Shown one piece after another: positions 16,311-27,025 of a stretch of 64,000 bases of DNA. The stretch is taken from the NCBI RefSeq assembly GCF_030064165.1, contig NZ_CP125947.1, positions 2,914,001 through 2,978,000 of the forward strand. The letters run 5' to 3'. How positions within the stretch are numbered: position 1 is the stretch's first letter; every line of letters begins with the position of its first letter. The DNA comes from Comamonas resistens. GTDB lineage: Bacteria > Pseudomonadota > Gammaproteobacteria > Burkholderiales > Burkholderiaceae_C. The position numbers and the translations under genes are program-made. The notes beneath the pieces were generated by a model. It did not search any database, had not been told where the DNA came from, and saw nothing but the letters and a program-made list of their open reading frames with translations.

Positions 16311-16550
16311 ATGATGATCGATTGGGTCCCTGTAGTCTTCGTTGCGTTCAAAGCTCTTATCTTTGGCGCATGCATGTTCTTCGCCATCAAATGGCATTAC
16401 GACCAAGGGAAGAAGAAGGGTGTGGAAACGCGTGCGCTGCTACTCACAATGGGCAAGGTGGCTGCCGTTTTCGTGCTGGCACTCCTGGGCGTGCTGACGT
16501 TTACCTTCGGCATTGCCAAGATGCTTGACATGGATTTGAGCCTTCCATGA
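16311..16550 (+). CDS. Small two-helix membrane protein, unknown function
   Basis: 79 residues from ATG 16311; ATG 16314 or GTG 16281 are alternatives. Two predicted membrane helices (DWVPVVFVAFKALIFGACMF and VAAVFVLALLGVLTFTFGIA) are joined by a charged loop (KWHYDQGKKKGVETR). No family was recognised. It is divergent from the MocR regulator, the usual position for a MocR target. Confidence 0.55.
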   Translation: MMIDWVPVVFVAFKALIFGACMFFAIKWHYDQGKKKGVETRALLLTMGKVAAVFVLALLGVLTFTFGIAKMLDMDLSLP

Positions 16551-16726
16551 TGGCAAAGACCGCTCAACCGGTATCCAGTGGTGCGACAAACCTTGCATCC
16601 GCCGGACGACCATGATTTGCAGCTGCACTGCCCCCTAGCCAGATCGGATGAAACCCAAAAGACTCCGAGCCATTGTTTTGGTTTAGAAATAAATCTTAAA
16701 ACAGATGGCATTGGAGGTCATCGCAC

Positions 16727-18214
16727 TCAAAGCAAGACGATATCGTATTGCTCCTGCGCCATCACGGTTTCCGACTGCAACGAGATAGGCTTGCCGATAA
16801 AGTCCGACAGGCTGGCCAGATGCTGGCTTTCCTCGTCGAGGAACATTTCCACGACCTTGGGCGAGGCCACGACGCGGAATTCACGCGGGTTGAACTGGCG
16901 GGCCTCGCGCAGGATTTCACGCAGCACTTCATAGCAGATGCTGCGCGCGGTCTTGACATTGCCCTTGCCCGAGCAGGCAGGGCATGGCTCACACAGCATA
17001 TGGGCCAGCGATTCACGCGTACGCTTGCGCGTCATCTCGACCAGGCCAAGTTGCGAAAACCCTCCCGCCATGGTCTTGACGCGATCGCGGCCGAGCTGGC
17101 GGCGGAACTCCGACAGCACCTCGTTCTGATGGTCCTCGCGTACCATGTCGATGAAGTCCACGATGATGATGCCGCCCAGGTTGCGCAGACGCAGCTGGCG
17201 CGCGATGGCATGGGCCGCTTCCAGATTGGTCTTGAAGATGGTGTCGTCAAAATTGCGCGCACCCACATAACCGCCGGTATTGACGTCAATCGTCGTCAGC
17301 GCCTCGGTCTGGTCCACGATCAGATAGCCACCGGATTTCAGGTCCACGCGCCGTCCCAGTGCGCGGGCAATTTCCTCGTCAATGGAGTACAGATCAAAGA
17401 TGGGGCGTTCCCCCTTGTAGAGCTGCAGCTTGGGCACTGCGGCCGGCATGTACTCCTGGCCGAAGGTCTTGAGCAGAGCAAACTGCTCCTTGGAGTCGAT
17501 GCGAATGCTCTGGGTGTTCTCTCCGACCAGATCGCGCAGCACGCGCTGCAGCAGGTTCAGGTCCTGATGCAGAACCGACATGGGCGGCAGCTTTTGCGCG
17601 GCATCCTTGATGCGGGTCCAGGTCTTGCGCAGATAACGGATGTCATCGGCCAGCTCCGCGTCGCTGGAATCTTCTCCATTGGTGCGCAGGATGAAGCCGC
17701 CTCCTCCACCCGCCTCCTTGGTGCCCACCAGCTCCTGCAGGCGTGCACGCAGGGCATCACGCTCGTTTTGCGGGATCTTCTGGGAGATGCCGATATGGTC
17801 ATCCTGCGGCAAAAACACCAGCAAACGGCCTGCAATGCTGATCTGCGTAGACAAACGTGCGCCCTTGGTACCAATCGGATCCTTGATGACCTGCACCAAC
17901 AAGGTCTGGCCTTCAAAGACCTGTTTTTCAATCGGCACCTGAGGTTGGTCCTTGCGCGCAAACATCGGGGCTTCACCGCCCTCCTGGCGCTGCCAGACAT
18001 CGGCCACATGCAAAAAGGCTGCTCGCTCAAGCCCGATATCGATAAAGGCTGACTGCATGCCAGGCAACACGCGCGAAACCTTGCCCAGATAGATATTGCC
18101 GACCAGTCCACGCTCCAGAGGCCGCTCCATATGCAGCTCTTGCACCGCGCCGCTTTCGACTATCGCCACCCGCGTTTCCTGCGGCGACCAGTTGATCAAA
18201 ATATCTTGCTGCAT
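16727..18214 (-). CDS. rng: Ribonuclease G
   Basis: 495 residues, the usual length of RNase G. It is an endoribonuclease that matures the 16S rRNA 5' end and decays mRNA. Visible parts: N-terminal RNase-H-like entry; S1 RNA-binding domain from about residue 37 (RGLVGNIYLGKVSRVLPGMQSAFIDIG); the 5'-sensor region; the DNase I-like catalytic domain with IDVNTGGYVG and IIIVDFIDM, whose aspartates bind Mg2+; and the Zn-link motif CEPCPACSGKG. It lies downstream of maf in the conserved rsfS-rlmH-maf-rng order, on the same strand. Confidence 0.96.
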   Translation of the reverse strand: MQQDILINWSPQETRVAIVESGAVQELHMERPLERGLVGNIYLGKVSRVLPGMQSAFIDIGLERAAFLHVADVWQRQEGGEAPMFARKDQPQVPIEKQVFEGQTLLVQVIKDPIGTKGARLSTQISIAGRLLVFLPQDDHIGISQKIPQNERDALRARLQELVGTKEAGGGGGFILRTNGEDSSDAELADDIRYLRKTWTRIKDAAQKLPPMSVLHQDLNLLQRVLRDLVGENTQSIRIDSKEQFALLKTFGQEYMPAAVPKLQLYKGERPIFDLYSIDEEIARALGRRVDLKSGGYLIVDQTEALTTIDVNTGGYVGARNFDDTIFKTNLEAAHAIARQLRLRNLGGIIIVDFIDMVREDHQNEVLSEFRRQLGRDRVKTMAGGFSQLGLVEMTRKRTRESLAHMLCEPCPACSGKGNVKTARSICYEVLREILREARQFNPREFRVVASPKVVEMFLDEESQHLASLSDFIGKPISLQSETVMAQEQYDIVLL

Positions 18215-18357
18215 TGACTGTCGTTCTTTCTTTATCGATCTTGCTGTTTGTCTGCACCAGTGTGCGACGCGCGCATGGCAGGCGCAAGACGGCCAGCATG
18301 CAGAGCAACCCTGAGGGGTTGGAGCACCGAACCTGCGCTTGGTTCAGGCAATATTCA

Positions 18358-18972
18358 TTAAAGAGGCCAGCCCAGTTGGCGCAGCAGTTGCGCCGTCTCA
18401 TAGACCGGCAAGCCCATGATGGCGGAGTAACTGCCGCGAATCTCGGCAATATGTGCAGCAGCCAGACCCTGTATGCCATAGGCACCAGCCTTGCCCATGG
18501 GCTCGCCAGACGCCACATAGGCATCGATCTGCGCCTCGCTCATGGGCGCAAAGCGTACGGTGGAGACCGACAGCGCCTGCAAACGCCGTGCACCACTTTG
18601 CAGGGCAATAGCAGTCAGCACCTCATGCTCGGCACCGGAGAGCAAGCGCAGGATACGGCGTGCATCGGCCGCATCAACAGGCTTGCCCAGAATCTGCATA
18701 CCCAGCGCCACCGTCGTGTCCGAGCACAGAATCGGTGCATCCGCCAATCCACGACGCGCGTGGCGCGCCACCGCAGCATCGAGCTTGCCGGCAGTCACCC
18801 GCTGCACATAGTCGCGCGGTGCCTCGCCGGGGCGCTCTGCCTCGATGGCCTCGGCATCTTCCGCAATATCACCTGCCGCATTGGGCAGCAATAACTCATG
18901 CTCCACGCCCAGCTGTTCAAGCAGCTGACGACGACGAGGGCTTTGGGATGCGAGGTAGATGAAGGGTGCCAT
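18358..18972 (-). CDS. maf: Maf-like nucleotide pyrophosphatase
   Basis: 204 residues. Maf family nucleoside triphosphate pyrophosphatase (dTTP/UTP or modified NTP), a house-cleaning enzyme. Motifs: [16 protein letters not shown] at the N-terminus (phosphate loop), [13 protein letters not shown] and [11 protein letters not shown] (catalytic Asp), and [13 protein letters not shown] near the C-terminus, which fits the YhdE branch. It sits between rlmH and rng. The 143-base gap to rng (18215-18357) shows no clear terminator. Confidence 0.93.
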   Translation of the reverse strand: MAPFIYLASQSPRRRQLLEQLGVEHELLLPNAAGDIAEDAEAIEAERPGEAPRDYVQRVTAGKLDAAVARHARRGLADAPILCSDTTVALGMQILGKPVDAADARRILRLLSGAEHEVLTAIALQSGARRLQALSVSTVRFAPMSEAQIDAYVASGEPMGKAGAYGIQGLAAAHIAEIRGSYSAIMGLPVYETAQLLRQLGWPL

Positions 18973-19009
18973 GACTTTGAATCAAAAAGGCCGTCAGAGC
19001 TTGTACATC

Positions 19010-19030
19010 AAGCGCAAACGGCTATCAAAA
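19010..19030 (+). repeat. Dispersed intergenic element, copy 3
   Basis: AAGCGC-N5-GCTATCAAAA, between rlmH and maf. Confidence 0.45.
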
Positions 19031-19036
19031 TCATAG

Positions 19037-19055
19037 TATCACGCGTTGCGTGATA
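19037..19055. repeat. Perfect palindrome between rlmH and maf
   Basis: TATCACGC (19037-19044) and GCGTGATA (19048-19055) around GTT. There is no T run, so it is more likely an operator or processing hairpin than a terminator. Confidence 0.4.
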
Positions 19056-19082
19056 TTGCACGCCACGCAGATTGAGAGTGAA

Positions 19083-19550
19083 TCACTCGCGGTGATAGGG
19101 ATGACCGGCATTGACCGACCAGGCACGGTAGAGCTGCTCGATCAATAGCACTCGCACCATGGCATGCGGCAGGGTCAGATCCGAGAGGCGAATGCGCTCA
19201 TGCGCAGCAGCCTTGAACTCTGGATCCAGGCCGTCAGGGCCGCCAATCACCAAAGCCACATCGTCGCCTTCAAGCTGCCAGCCCTTGAGGCGCTGGGCCA
19301 GCGCCTTGGTCGTCTGGTTGGCGCCCCGCTCATCCAGCACCACAATGCGGGTGCCACGCGGAATGGCAGCCTCGATACGCTTGCGCTCGGCAGCGTACAA
19401 AGTCTCCAGCGTCTTGGATCCACGAGGCTCGGTCTTGACGGCCTTGAGCTCGACCTTGAGCTCGGGCGGAAAGCGCTTGGCGTAATCGTCATAGGCTGTC
19501 TGCGCCCAGTCAGGCACATGCAGACCTACGGCCACGATCGTCAGCTTCAT
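19083..19550 (-). CDS. rlmH: 23S rRNA pseudouridine-1915 N3-methyltransferase
   Basis: 155 residues, the standard RlmH length. SPOUT-fold methyltransferase acting on helix 69 of the 70S ribosome. Motifs: MKLTIVAVG at the start, [19 protein letters not shown] (SAM knot) and the conserved C-terminus [20 protein letters not shown]...GHPYHRE. The ATG at 19550 overlaps the rsfS stop by one base (TGATG), so the two are translationally coupled. A longer open frame upstream of this ATG is only the rsfS shadow. Confidence 0.96.
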   Translation of the reverse strand: MKLTIVAVGLHVPDWAQTAYDDYAKRFPPELKVELKAVKTEPRGSKTLETLYAAERKRIEAAIPRGTRIVVLDERGANQTTKALAQRLKGWQLEGDDVALVIGGPDGLDPEFKAAAHERIRLSDLTLPHAMVRVLLIEQLYRAWSVNAGHPYHRE

Positions 19551-20230
19551 CAGGCCTTGGCGCGAGGCGCGCGCTTTGCAGCGGGCTTGGCGGCCATGTC
19601 GGCCTTGGCAGTGCGAGGTGTGCTGGGCTTGACGACCACGGTCTTGACCGTCTTGGCGGCAGCCTTCTTCGCTGCGGGCTTCTTGACCGCGGGCTTGGCA
19701 GCAGCGGCGGTCTTCGCTGCAGGCTTCTTCACGGCTGCCTTCTTTGCTGCGGGCTTCTTCTCGGTCACGGTATTTTCGGCAGCAGCCTTGGCCACAGCCT
19801 GCTTGGCGGCCAGCTTCTTGGCGGCCAGCTCGGCGGGCTTGGGCTTGGCGGCGCCGATCTTCAGGCGAACCGGTGTTTCGCCCCAGATTTCTTCGAGTCG
19901 ATAGTACTGGCGGATGGCGGGCTGCATGATGTGGCACACAGCAGCGCCGCAGTCCACGATGATCCATTCACCGTTTTGCTCACCTTCCTGGCGGGGCACG
20001 GGAAAGCCGGCTTCCTTGACGGCTTCGCGCACGCTAGAGGCCAGCGCCTTGGTCTGGCGGTTGGAAGTGCCCGAGGCCACGATCACGCGCTCGAACAGCG
20101 GCGACAGGGCTTCGGTGTTGAACACCTGGATATCGTGGGCCTTGACGTCTTCGAGGCCGTCAACAATGGCTCGCTGGAGTTTGGTGACGTCGCGCTTGGC
20201 TGCGGAATCCGATTTGGTGGAGGTGGTCAT
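19550..20230 (-). CDS. rsfS: Ribosome silencing factor RsfS with a long Lys/Ala-rich tail
   Basis: 226 residues. Residues 15-125 are the RsfS/Iojap domain: [57 protein letters not shown] and YYRLEEIWG. It binds ribosomal protein uL14 and blocks subunit joining. The last 100 or so residues are a low-complexity tail of [16 protein letters not shown] repeats resembling histone H1-like tails; typical RsfS proteins end at about 105-130 residues. The tail is strongly basic and probably contacts RNA. rlmH overlaps its stop. Upstream is a terminator rather than the nadD gene often found there. Confidence 0.93.
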   Translation of the reverse strand: MTTSTKSDSAAKRDVTKLQRAIVDGLEDVKAHDIQVFNTEALSPLFERVIVASGTSNRQTKALASSVREAVKEAGFPVPRQEGEQNGEWIIVDCGAAVCHIMQPAIRQYYRLEEIWGETPVRLKIGAAKPKPAELAAKKLAAKQAVAKAAAENTVTEKKPAAKKAAVKKPAAKTAAAAKPAVKKPAAKKAAAKTVKTVVVKPSTPRTAKADMAAKPAAKRAPRAKA

Positions 20231-20356
20231 CAGGCGATGGAATCAGTAAATGATGGGATCAATATAGCGTGTGCTGCGCCACACCCGTATCAGGGTTGGA
20301 TTAGCCCAAGCGTACAAACAGGCAAAGCCTGCGCTTTTCACGCATTGAAAAAGGTT

Positions 20357-20382
20357 GATGCGCCAATTAATGGTTGCGCATC
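20357..20382. repeat. Inverted repeat upstream of rsfS
   Basis: GATGCGC and GCGCATC with a 12-base AT-rich loop, in the rsfS leader region. Role unknown. Confidence 0.3.
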
Positions 20383-20403
20383 CAGCTATGGAAATTATAG
20401 TTT

Positions 20404-20452
20404 TCTAAAAATTTCCCTGCTGACAGGGCTTTATGCAGCGTCAACAGGGAAA
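20404..20452 (-). terminator. Terminator of the yebC-purD-hemF operon
   Basis: A 13-bp hairpin with one mismatch: TTTCCCTGCTGAC (20412-20424) against GTCAACAGGGAAA (20440-20452). On the minus strand it is followed by TTTTTAGAAAA. It lies 33 bases past the hemF stop and separates hemF from rsfS. Confidence 0.6.
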
Positions 20453-20485
20453 CAAGGCTGATGCGATAACAGCCGATCAGAGATA

Positions 20486-21439
20486 TCAGAGCCAATCCCT
20501 GCGAATCAGGAATTTCTCCAGCAGTTCACGTTCGGGCGTGCCGGACTCGTCCACGCGCTGGTAGCTCCAGTCCGCATGAGGCGGCATGGACAGCAGAATG
20601 GACTCTGTACGACCACCGGACTGCAGACCGAAGTGCGTGCCGCGATCCCAGACCAGATTGAACTCCACATAGCGGCCACGGCGATAACGCTGGAAGTCCA
20701 CCTGCTGCTGCGAGTATTCGGCATGCTGGCGACGCTCCACGATGGGCAGATAGGCCTTGAGGAAGGCATCGCCCACGGACTGCAGCATGGCAAAGCTCTG
20801 CTGCTGACCCAGCTCGCTGAAGTCGTCAAAGAAGATGCCGCCGATGCCGCGCTGCTCGTTGCGGTGCTTGAGGAAAAAGTACTCGTCGCACCACTGCTTG
20901 AAGCGGGGATAGAGCTGATCGCCAAACGGCGCCAGCGCATCGCGGCAGGTCTGGTGAAAGTGCACGGCATCTTCTTCAAAGCCGTATACCGGCGTCAGAT
21001 CCATGCCACCGCCAAACCAGCATGTCTTGGGCTGACCCGCGTGGCCGGCGGCGATCATGCGCACATTCATGTGCACCGTAGGCACCATAGGATTGCGCGG
21101 ATGAAACACCAGCGACACCCCCATGGCCTCGAACGGCGCACCGGCCAGCTCGGGGCGGTGCTGGGTGGCCGAAGGCGGCAGCTGCGGCCCGCGTACATGC
21201 GAGAAGCCGCAGCCAGCGCGCTCGAACACACGCCCGCCTTCCATGATCCTGGTGATGCCGTCGCCTTGCAGCTTCTCGCCCGGCTCCTTATGCCAGACAT
21301 CGGCCAGAAAGCGAGCACCGCCCTCACCTTCGATCGCTTCCAGCGCCTCGGTGATACGGGTCTGCAGACCCATCAGGTACTCGCGCACCTCGGCCGCAGG
21401 CAGTTGGTCAGTCACGGAAGATGAGGATGCCTGGTTCAT
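20486..21439 (-). CDS. hemF: Oxygen-dependent coproporphyrinogen III oxidase
   Basis: 317 residues. Converts coproporphyrinogen III to protoporphyrinogen IX in haem synthesis, using O2. Conserved blocks: [74 protein letters not shown] and [32 protein letters not shown]. The ATG at 21439 overlaps the purD stop (TGATG), so it is coupled to purD. Confidence 0.97.
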   Translation of the reverse strand: MNQASSSSVTDQLPAAEVREYLMGLQTRITEALEAIEGEGGARFLADVWHKEPGEKLQGDGITRIMEGGRVFERAGCGFSHVRGPQLPPSATQHRPELAGAPFEAMGVSLVFHPRNPMVPTVHMNVRMIAAGHAGQPKTCWFGGGMDLTPVYGFEEDAVHFHQTCRDALAPFGDQLYPRFKQWCDEYFFLKHRNEQRGIGGIFFDDFSELGQQQSFAMLQSVGDAFLKAYLPIVERRQHAEYSQQQVDFQRYRRGRYVEFNLVWDRGTHFGLQSGGRTESILLSMPPHADWSYQRVDESGTPERELLEKFLIRRDWL

Positions 21440-22731
21440 CAGTCGGCCTTCTTGACGGCGCGAAAGCCAATGTCGCGGCGGTACTGGGCACCATCGAAAT
21501 GGATGCCACGGGCCACGTCATAAACCTTCTGCTGCGCCTGCTTGACGCTGTCGGCCAGCACGGTCACGCACAGCACGCGACCACCACTGGTCACAGGCTG
21601 GCCGTCATCGCCCAGCTGCGTACCGGCATGGAAGACCATGGCATCGTCGGCTGCGGCGGGCAGGCCCGTGATGACATCGCCCTTGCGCGGATCTTCGGGA
21701 TAGCCGGCAGCAGCCATGACCACGCCCAAGGCAGTACGGCGGTCCCACTGCAGCTCCAGCTGATCCAGTTTGACTTCGGTCGCGGCCAGCATCACATCCA
21801 CCAGATCGCTCTTGAGGCGCATCATGATGGGCTGAGTCTCGGGGTCGCCCATGCGGCAGTTGAATTCCAGCGTCTTGGGATGGCCGGCCTTGTCGATCAT
21901 CAGACCCGCGTACAGAAAGCCGGTATAGGGAATGCCGTCTTTTTCCATGCCACGGATGGTGGGCAGGATGATTTCGCGCATGGCACGGTGGTGCACATCG
22001 GCCGTCACCACGGGCGCGGGCGAATATGCGCCCATGCCGCCGGTGTTGGGGCCTTCGTCGCCATCCTTGAGACGCTTGTGATCCTGGCTGGTGGCCAGCG
22101 CCAGCACATTCTTGCCGTCGCACAGCACGATGAAGCTGGCTTCCTCGCCGTCGAGGAATTCCTCAATCACCACGCGCGCGCCACCTTCGTTGTGGGTCAC
22201 ACCGTATTTATTGTCCACCAGCATGAAGTCCACGGCGTCATGGGCTTCCTGCAGCGACATGGCCACGACCACGCCCTTGCCGGCCGCCAGGCCATCGGCC
22301 TTGATGACGATGGGTGCGCCCAGGCGGTCCACATATGCGTGGGCAGCGACGGGGTCGGAAAAGGTTTCATATTGCGCCGTAGGGATGCCGTGGCGCGCCA
22401 TGAAGTCCTTGGAGAATGCCTTGGACGACTCCAGCTGGGCAGCAGCTCTGGTCGGGCCAAAGACCTTGAGGCCATGAGCACGGAACTCATCGACCACGCC
22501 TGCGGCCAGGGGAGCCTCGGGACCCACCACGGTCACAGCGATCTTTTCGGCCTGCGCCCATTCGCGCAAAGCCTTCACATCGGTGATGTTGAGGTTTTCC
22601 AGCTTGCCGCCTGCCAGGGCGGTGCCGCCGTTACCAGGGGCCACATAGACCTTGGTCGACTTGGGCGACTCGGCCAACTTCCACGCCAGGGCGTGTTCAC
22701 GGCCACCGCCGCCAATCACAAGAATTTTCAT
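21439..22731 (-). CDS. purD: Phosphoribosylamine--glycine ligase
   Basis: 430 residues. GAR synthetase, step 2 of purine synthesis, an ATP-grasp enzyme. Motifs: [54 protein letters not shown] (ATP-grasp loop); [44 protein letters not shown]. Its ATG overlaps the yebC stop by 4 bases (ATGA) and its stop overlaps hemF, so the three genes form one tight operon. Confidence 0.97.
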   Translation of the reverse strand: MKILVIGGGGREHALAWKLAESPKSTKVYVAPGNGGTALAGGKLENLNITDVKALREWAQAEKIAVTVVGPEAPLAAGVVDEFRAHGLKVFGPTRAAAQLESSKAFSKDFMARHGIPTAQYETFSDPVAAHAYVDRLGAPIVIKADGLAAGKGVVVAMSLQEAHDAVDFMLVDNKYGVTHNEGGARVVIEEFLDGEEASFIVLCDGKNVLALATSQDHKRLKDGDEGPNTGGMGAYSPAPVVTADVHHRAMREIILPTIRGMEKDGIPYTGFLYAGLMIDKAGHPKTLEFNCRMGDPETQPIMMRLKSDLVDVMLAATEVKLDQLELQWDRRTALGVVMAAAGYPEDPRKGDVITGLPAAADDAMVFHAGTQLGDDGQPVTSGGRVLCVTVLADSVKQAQQKVYDVARGIHFDGAQYRRDIGFRAVKKAD

Positions 22732-23447
22732 AGTTCTGCGTTGTGGTAGACGTCTTGCACGTCATCCAGATCTTCAATCATATCGAGCAGCTTTTGCATG
22801 CGCGCTGCATCATCGCCTTCAAGAGCGATTGTATTTTCAGGGCGCATGGTTACCTCTGCCATATCGGGTGCCAGACCAGCGGCCTGCAGTGCATCACGCA
22901 CCGCTTCAAAGTCGCCGGGAGCTGTCAGCACTTCGATACCGCCTTCGTCATCGGTGATCACGTCGTCGGCACCGGCTTCCAGTGCAAGCTCCATGACTTT
23001 TTCTTCGTCCGTGCCGGGAGCAAACAGAATCTGCCCCACATGCTTGAACTGGAAAGCCACCGAGCCCTCCGTGCCCATATTGCCGCCGTATTTGCTGAAA
23101 GCATGGCGAACATCGGCAACAGTTCGTACGCGATTGTCCGTCATTGTGTCGACGATGATGGCCGCACCGCCTATGCCGTAGCCTTCGTAGCGGATTTCCT
23201 CGTAGGTCACGCCTTCGAGGTTGCCTGTCGCCTTGTCGATATTGCGCTTGATATTGTCGGCCGGCATATTGGCGGCCTTGGCCTTGTCCACCGCCAGACG
23301 CAGACGCGGATTGGCCGTCAGATCGCCGCCGCCCTGGCGGGCTGCCACCATGATTTCACGAATGATGCGGGTCCAGATGCGGCCACGTTTTTCATCCTGG
23401 CGACCCTTGCGGTGCTGGATGTTGGCCCATTTGCTGTGTCCTGCCAC
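22728..23447 (-). CDS. yebC: YebC/PmpR family protein (TACO1-like)
   Basis: 239 residues. Starts [18 protein letters not shown], the family hallmark, followed by [35 protein letters not shown] and [19 protein letters not shown]. The family acts as transcription regulators and, more recently, as translation factors easing ribosome stalling. First gene of the yebC-purD-hemF operon. A second, divergent paralogue is at 34234-34938. Confidence 0.95.
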   Translation of the reverse strand: MAGHSKWANIQHRKGRQDEKRGRIWTRIIREIMVAARQGGGDLTANPRLRLAVDKAKAANMPADNIKRNIDKATGNLEGVTYEEIRYEGYGIGGAAIIVDTMTDNRVRTVADVRHAFSKYGGNMGTEGSVAFQFKHVGQILFAPGTDEEKVMELALEAGADDVITDDEGGIEVLTAPGDFEAVRDALQAAGLAPDMAEVTMRPENTIALEGDDAARMQKLLDMIEDLDDVQDVYHNAEL

Positions 23448-23528
23448 AGAGAATCCTTTGATATTTGATTTAACCTAGCGGGAGCGATTTTACTTTTGAC
23501 TGCAAGCCCCCCTCAGAGGAAACCCGAA

Positions 23529-25055
23529 ATGGCCTCACCCCTTTTGATTGCCCAGCACTCTGCCACAGAATGCGCACTGCTGCCCGGACTCGCCAATCGA
23601 CATGGACTGATCACTGGCGCCACAGGTACCGGCAAAACCGTCACCCTGCAAAAACTGGCTGAAAGCTTCTCGCAGATTGGCGTTCCTGTTTTCATGGCCG
23701 ACGTCAAGGGCGACCTCAGCGGCATCAGCCAGAGCGGCAAGATCGGCGACAAGCTCGCGGCTTCGCTCAAGGACCGGGGCATTGCCCTGCCCGATCCTCT
23801 GGCCTGCCCGGCCACGCTATGGGATGTGTTCGGCGAGCAGGGCCACCCCGTGCGCGCCACCATCTCGGATATGGGACCGCTCCTGATCGGGCGCATGCTC
23901 AATCTCAATGACACCCAGATGGGCGTGCTCAATCTGGTCTTCAAGATTGCCGACGACAACGGCATGCTGCTGCTGGACCTCAAGGACCTGCGCGCCATGC
24001 TGCAATATGTGGGCGACAACGCCAAGCAGTTCACCACGCAGTACGGCAACATCAGCTCGGCCAGCGTGGGCGCCATCCAGCGCGGACTGCTGACCATAGA
24101 ATCCCAGGGCGGCGACAAGTTCTTTGGCGAGCCCATGCTAGACATCAATGATTTGATGCAGACCGATGCCAACGGCATGGGCGTGGTCAACATCCTGGCG
24201 GCCGACAAGCTCATGAATGCGCCGCGCCTGTACTCGACATTTTTGCTGTGGCTTCTGTCCGAGCTGTTCGAGCAGCTGCCCGAAATCGGCGACCCCGAAA
24301 AGCCCAAGCTGGTCTTCTTCTTCGACGAAGCTCACCTGCTGTTCAACGATGCGCCCAAGGTGCTGATCGAACGTATCGAGCTCGTTGTGCGTCTGGTTCG
24401 TTCCAAGGGCGTGGGCGTGTATTTCGTGACCCAGAACCCGCTGGACATCCCAGATTCCGTGCTGGGCCAGCTCGGCAACCGCGTGCAGCACGCCTTGCGC
24501 GCCTTCACCCCGCGCGACCAGAAGGCCGTGGCTTCGGCAGCGTCTACCATGCGCCCCAACCCTGGACTCGATATTGCAGCCGCCATTACCGAACTGGCAG
24601 TGGGCGAGGCGCTGATCAGCTTCCTCGACGAGAAAGGCCGACCCAGCGTGACCGAGCGGGTATTCGTGATCCCGCCCGGCAGCCAGATCGGCCCCATCAC
24701 GGTCGAACAGCGCAAGGCACTGATCGGCAGCTCCCTGGTTGCAGGCGTTTATGAAGAGATGGTCGATCGCGAATCTGCCTTCGAGATCCTGCGCGACCGC
24801 GCAGGCAGCGCCACTCCAGCCAAGCCTGGCGAAGCACCTGCGGCAGCGGGAGCAACCCAGCAGGCTGGTGCTACGGACTCCATGATGGATGGCCTCAAGG
24901 AGCTGCTGTTCGGCCGCACCGGCCCGCGCGGCGGCCAGCACGATGGCTTGGTCCAGACCATGGCCAAGTCCACCATGCGCACCGTGGGCAACAACCTGGG
25001 CAAGGAAATTCTGCGTGGCGTGCTCGGTGGCATTCTGGGCAATAAAAAGCGTTGA
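23529..25055 (+). CDS. HerA-like helicase, DUF853 (YjgR) family ATPase
   Basis: 508 residues from ATG 23529, which has GAGGAAA eight bases upstream; an 11-residue extension was rejected. P-loop ATPase: Walker [19 protein letters not shown] near residue 30, [13 protein letters not shown], Walker [14 protein letters not shown] near 270, [12 protein letters not shown], then an arginine-finger region. The C-terminus has an Ala/Gly-rich linker and ends GILGNKKR. YjgR-type proteins are related to the HerA-FtsK translocases but their role is not settled. Monocistronic, followed by a clear terminator. Confidence 0.92.
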   Translation: MASPLLIAQHSATECALLPGLANRHGLITGATGTGKTVTLQKLAESFSQIGVPVFMADVKGDLSGISQSGKIGDKLAASLKDRGIALPDPLACPATLWDVFGEQGHPVRATISDMGPLLIGRMLNLNDTQMGVLNLVFKIADDNGMLLLDLKDLRAMLQYVGDNAKQFTTQYGNISSASVGAIQRGLLTIESQGGDKFFGEPMLDINDLMQTDANGMGVVNILAADKLMNAPRLYSTFLLWLLSELFEQLPEIGDPEKPKLVFFFDEAHLLFNDAPKVLIERIELVVRLVRSKGVGVYFVTQNPLDIPDSVLGQLGNRVQHALRAFTPRDQKAVASAASTMRPNPGLDIAAAITELAVGEALISFLDEKGRPSVTERVFVIPPGSQIGPITVEQRKALIGSSLVAGVYEEMVDRESAFEILRDRAGSATPAKPGEAPAAAGATQQAGATDSMMDGLKELLFGRTGPRGGQHDGLVQTMAKSTMRTVGNNLGKEILRGVLGGILGNKKR

Positions 25056-25080
25056 GATTCAAGCTTTTCCACCGCGATCA

Positions 25081-25104
25081 AGGCCTGCATCCGCAGGCCT
25101 TTTT
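25081..25104 (+). terminator. Rho-independent terminator after the DUF853 gene
   Basis: AGGCCTGC-ATCC-GCAGGCCT followed by TTTTTC. Confidence 0.85.
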
Positions 25105-25320
25105 CATGGTTTTTGCAAAAAATCCTCAAGATGGCTGTCATTATGTCGATACATAAAAGTCCATCTCTTCGGTGCCCGCCACCGCTCTCTTGGACATCTG
25201 CGCGCTGCTTGTCTGCAGACACACAGCCGCTTCTTCCATCTACGCTAACCACACTGATCAGCCCCGCTGCCACCCTCTGTGCCGCGCGGGCCTGGCAGTG
25301 CTTTTGCAAGTTTTCAGCCA

Positions 25321-26886
25321 ATGCAATTCAATCAATGGCGTGTATCCACCAAGCTGTGGTGCACACTCGGCGGACTTCTGGCCATGATGCTGGCCGTCTC
25401 GCTCTGGAACCAGCACGCGGCCTCCCAGGCCATGCAAACCGGCATGCATACCCTGGCCGACTATGACAACCGCATCAACCTCGCCCTCCAGTGGAAAGGT
25501 GCGACGGAAACCACGGGCGAGCGCGTGCTCACCAGCAATATGACTACCGACGAGGCGCTGACCCAGAGCATGGACGAGCGCGTCAAGCAAGGCGTGGCCG
25601 TCAACGCTGCGCTGCAGGCCCAGATCATCGAATTGGCGCAAAGCGACGCCGACAAGGCCGCTCTGCAGCAGATTGCCGCCATACGCTCCGAAGTTCTGGC
25701 GCTGAACAAGCAGGCCCGTGAAATCAAGCTGAGCGGAGATATCGAAGCCATGCGCAGCTTCATCCGCCAGCAATACCTGGGAGCCATTGGCCGCTATGCC
25801 AGTTCGCTGCAGGACTTTGTGAAGCTGCAGGAGCAGCAGCGCGACGCCGCCAATCTGCAGCTGCAGCAGGCCCAGCAAAAAGCGATCTGGCTGTCCTGGG
25901 CCGTGCAGGCCATGGTGCTGCTGGCAGCGCTGGGCCTGGCTCTGACGCTGACCCGCTCCATCACCCAGCCGCTGAATCAGGCCGTGGAACTGACCCAGGC
26001 CATCGCCCAGGGCGACCTTACCGTGACAGCCAGCAACCATCGCCACGATGAATTCGGCAACCTGCTGAATTCCGTCTCCGCGATGGCAGCGCAACTGCGC
26101 GGCCTGGTGACCGATGTGCGCGACAGCGTGCATTCCATCAGCACCGCGTCAACGGAAATCGCCACAGGCAACCACGACCTGTCCGCACGCACCGAACAGA
26201 CTGCCTCCAATCTGGAAGAAACAGCTGCCAGCATGGAGCAGCTGACCGCCACCGTCGCCCAGGCCTCGGACACCGCGCGCCAGGCCACCCATCTGGCGGG
26301 CAACGCCGCACAAGCGGCCCAGCGCGGCGGTCATGTGGTGCAGTCCGTGGTCAGCAGCATGGGCCGCATCAGCGAAAGCGCCCACCGCATCTCCGACATC
26401 ATCGGCGTGATCGACTCCATCGCCTTTCAGACCAATATCCTGGCCCTCAATGCTGCCGTCGAGGCGGCGCGTGCCGGTGAGCAAGGCCGTGGCTTTGCCG
26501 TGGTGGCCAGCGAAGTGCGCGCCCTGGCTCATCGCAGCGCCGAAGCCGCCAAGGAAATCAAGGCGCTCATCAACACTTCCGTGAACGCTGCCCACGAAGG
26601 CGCCGACCAGGTCAACCAGGCGGGCCGCGTGATGGAGGAGATCGTCAGCAGCGTCAGCAAGGTCTCCGACATGATTGGCGAGATCAGCGCTTCTGCCACG
26701 GAGCAGCACGACGGCATCAGCCAGGTCAACCAGGCCGTGACCAATCTGGACCAGATGACGCAGCAGAACGCAGCCCTGGTCGAGGAATCCACGGCTGCCG
26801 CCATTTCGCTGCGCGACCAAGCCCAGCGTCTGACCGGCATGGTCGCCGTGTTCAAGGTCCAGAGCAGCACGGTCCCATCGCTATAG
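25321..26886 (+). CDS. Methyl-accepting chemotaxis protein
   Basis: 521 residues from ATG 25321 ([13 protein letters not shown]). Membrane helix 1 at about 12-30, a four-helix-bundle periplasmic sensor (about 31-190), helix 2 ([21 protein letters not shown]), a HAMP domain ([23 protein letters not shown]) and a long cytoplasmic coiled coil. The signalling tip reads [20 protein letters not shown], then [19 protein letters not shown], the CheA/CheW contact. There is no C-terminal NWETF-type CheR tether. The ligand is unknown. It stands alone, as many MCP genes do. Confidence 0.95.
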   Translation: MQFNQWRVSTKLWCTLGGLLAMMLAVSLWNQHAASQAMQTGMHTLADYDNRINLALQWKGATETTGERVLTSNMTTDEALTQSMDERVKQGVAVNAALQAQIIELAQSDADKAALQQIAAIRSEVLALNKQAREIKLSGDIEAMRSFIRQQYLGAIGRYASSLQDFVKLQEQQRDAANLQLQQAQQKAIWLSWAVQAMVLLAALGLALTLTRSITQPLNQAVELTQAIAQGDLTVTASNHRHDEFGNLLNSVSAMAAQLRGLVTDVRDSVHSISTASTEIATGNHDLSARTEQTASNLEETAASMEQLTATVAQASDTARQATHLAGNAAQAAQRGGHVVQSVVSSMGRISESAHRISDIIGVIDSIAFQTNILALNAAVEAARAGEQGRGFAVVASEVRALAHRSAEAAKEIKALINTSVNAAHEGADQVNQAGRVMEEIVSSVSKVSDMIGEISASATEQHDGISQVNQAVTNLDQMTQQNAALVEESTAAAISLRDQAQRLTGMVAVFKVQSSTVPSL

Positions 26887-27025
26887 TCCTGATCCAACTT
26901 CTTCGTGACCTTTTCTGCTGGCCGGGCCATTTCCATAAGGAGCGGCCTGCAGAAAATGGTCTGGGGCACTTCGGGCCGTCACGCAAGTGACTGGCAGGGC
27001 TTGAACAGAGAGACAACATGTCTTC

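Noticed and set aside
16748..18052. Plus-strand open frame of 434 codons opposite rng
   Set aside because: No recognisable domain; rng is full length with catalytic motifs on the other strand.
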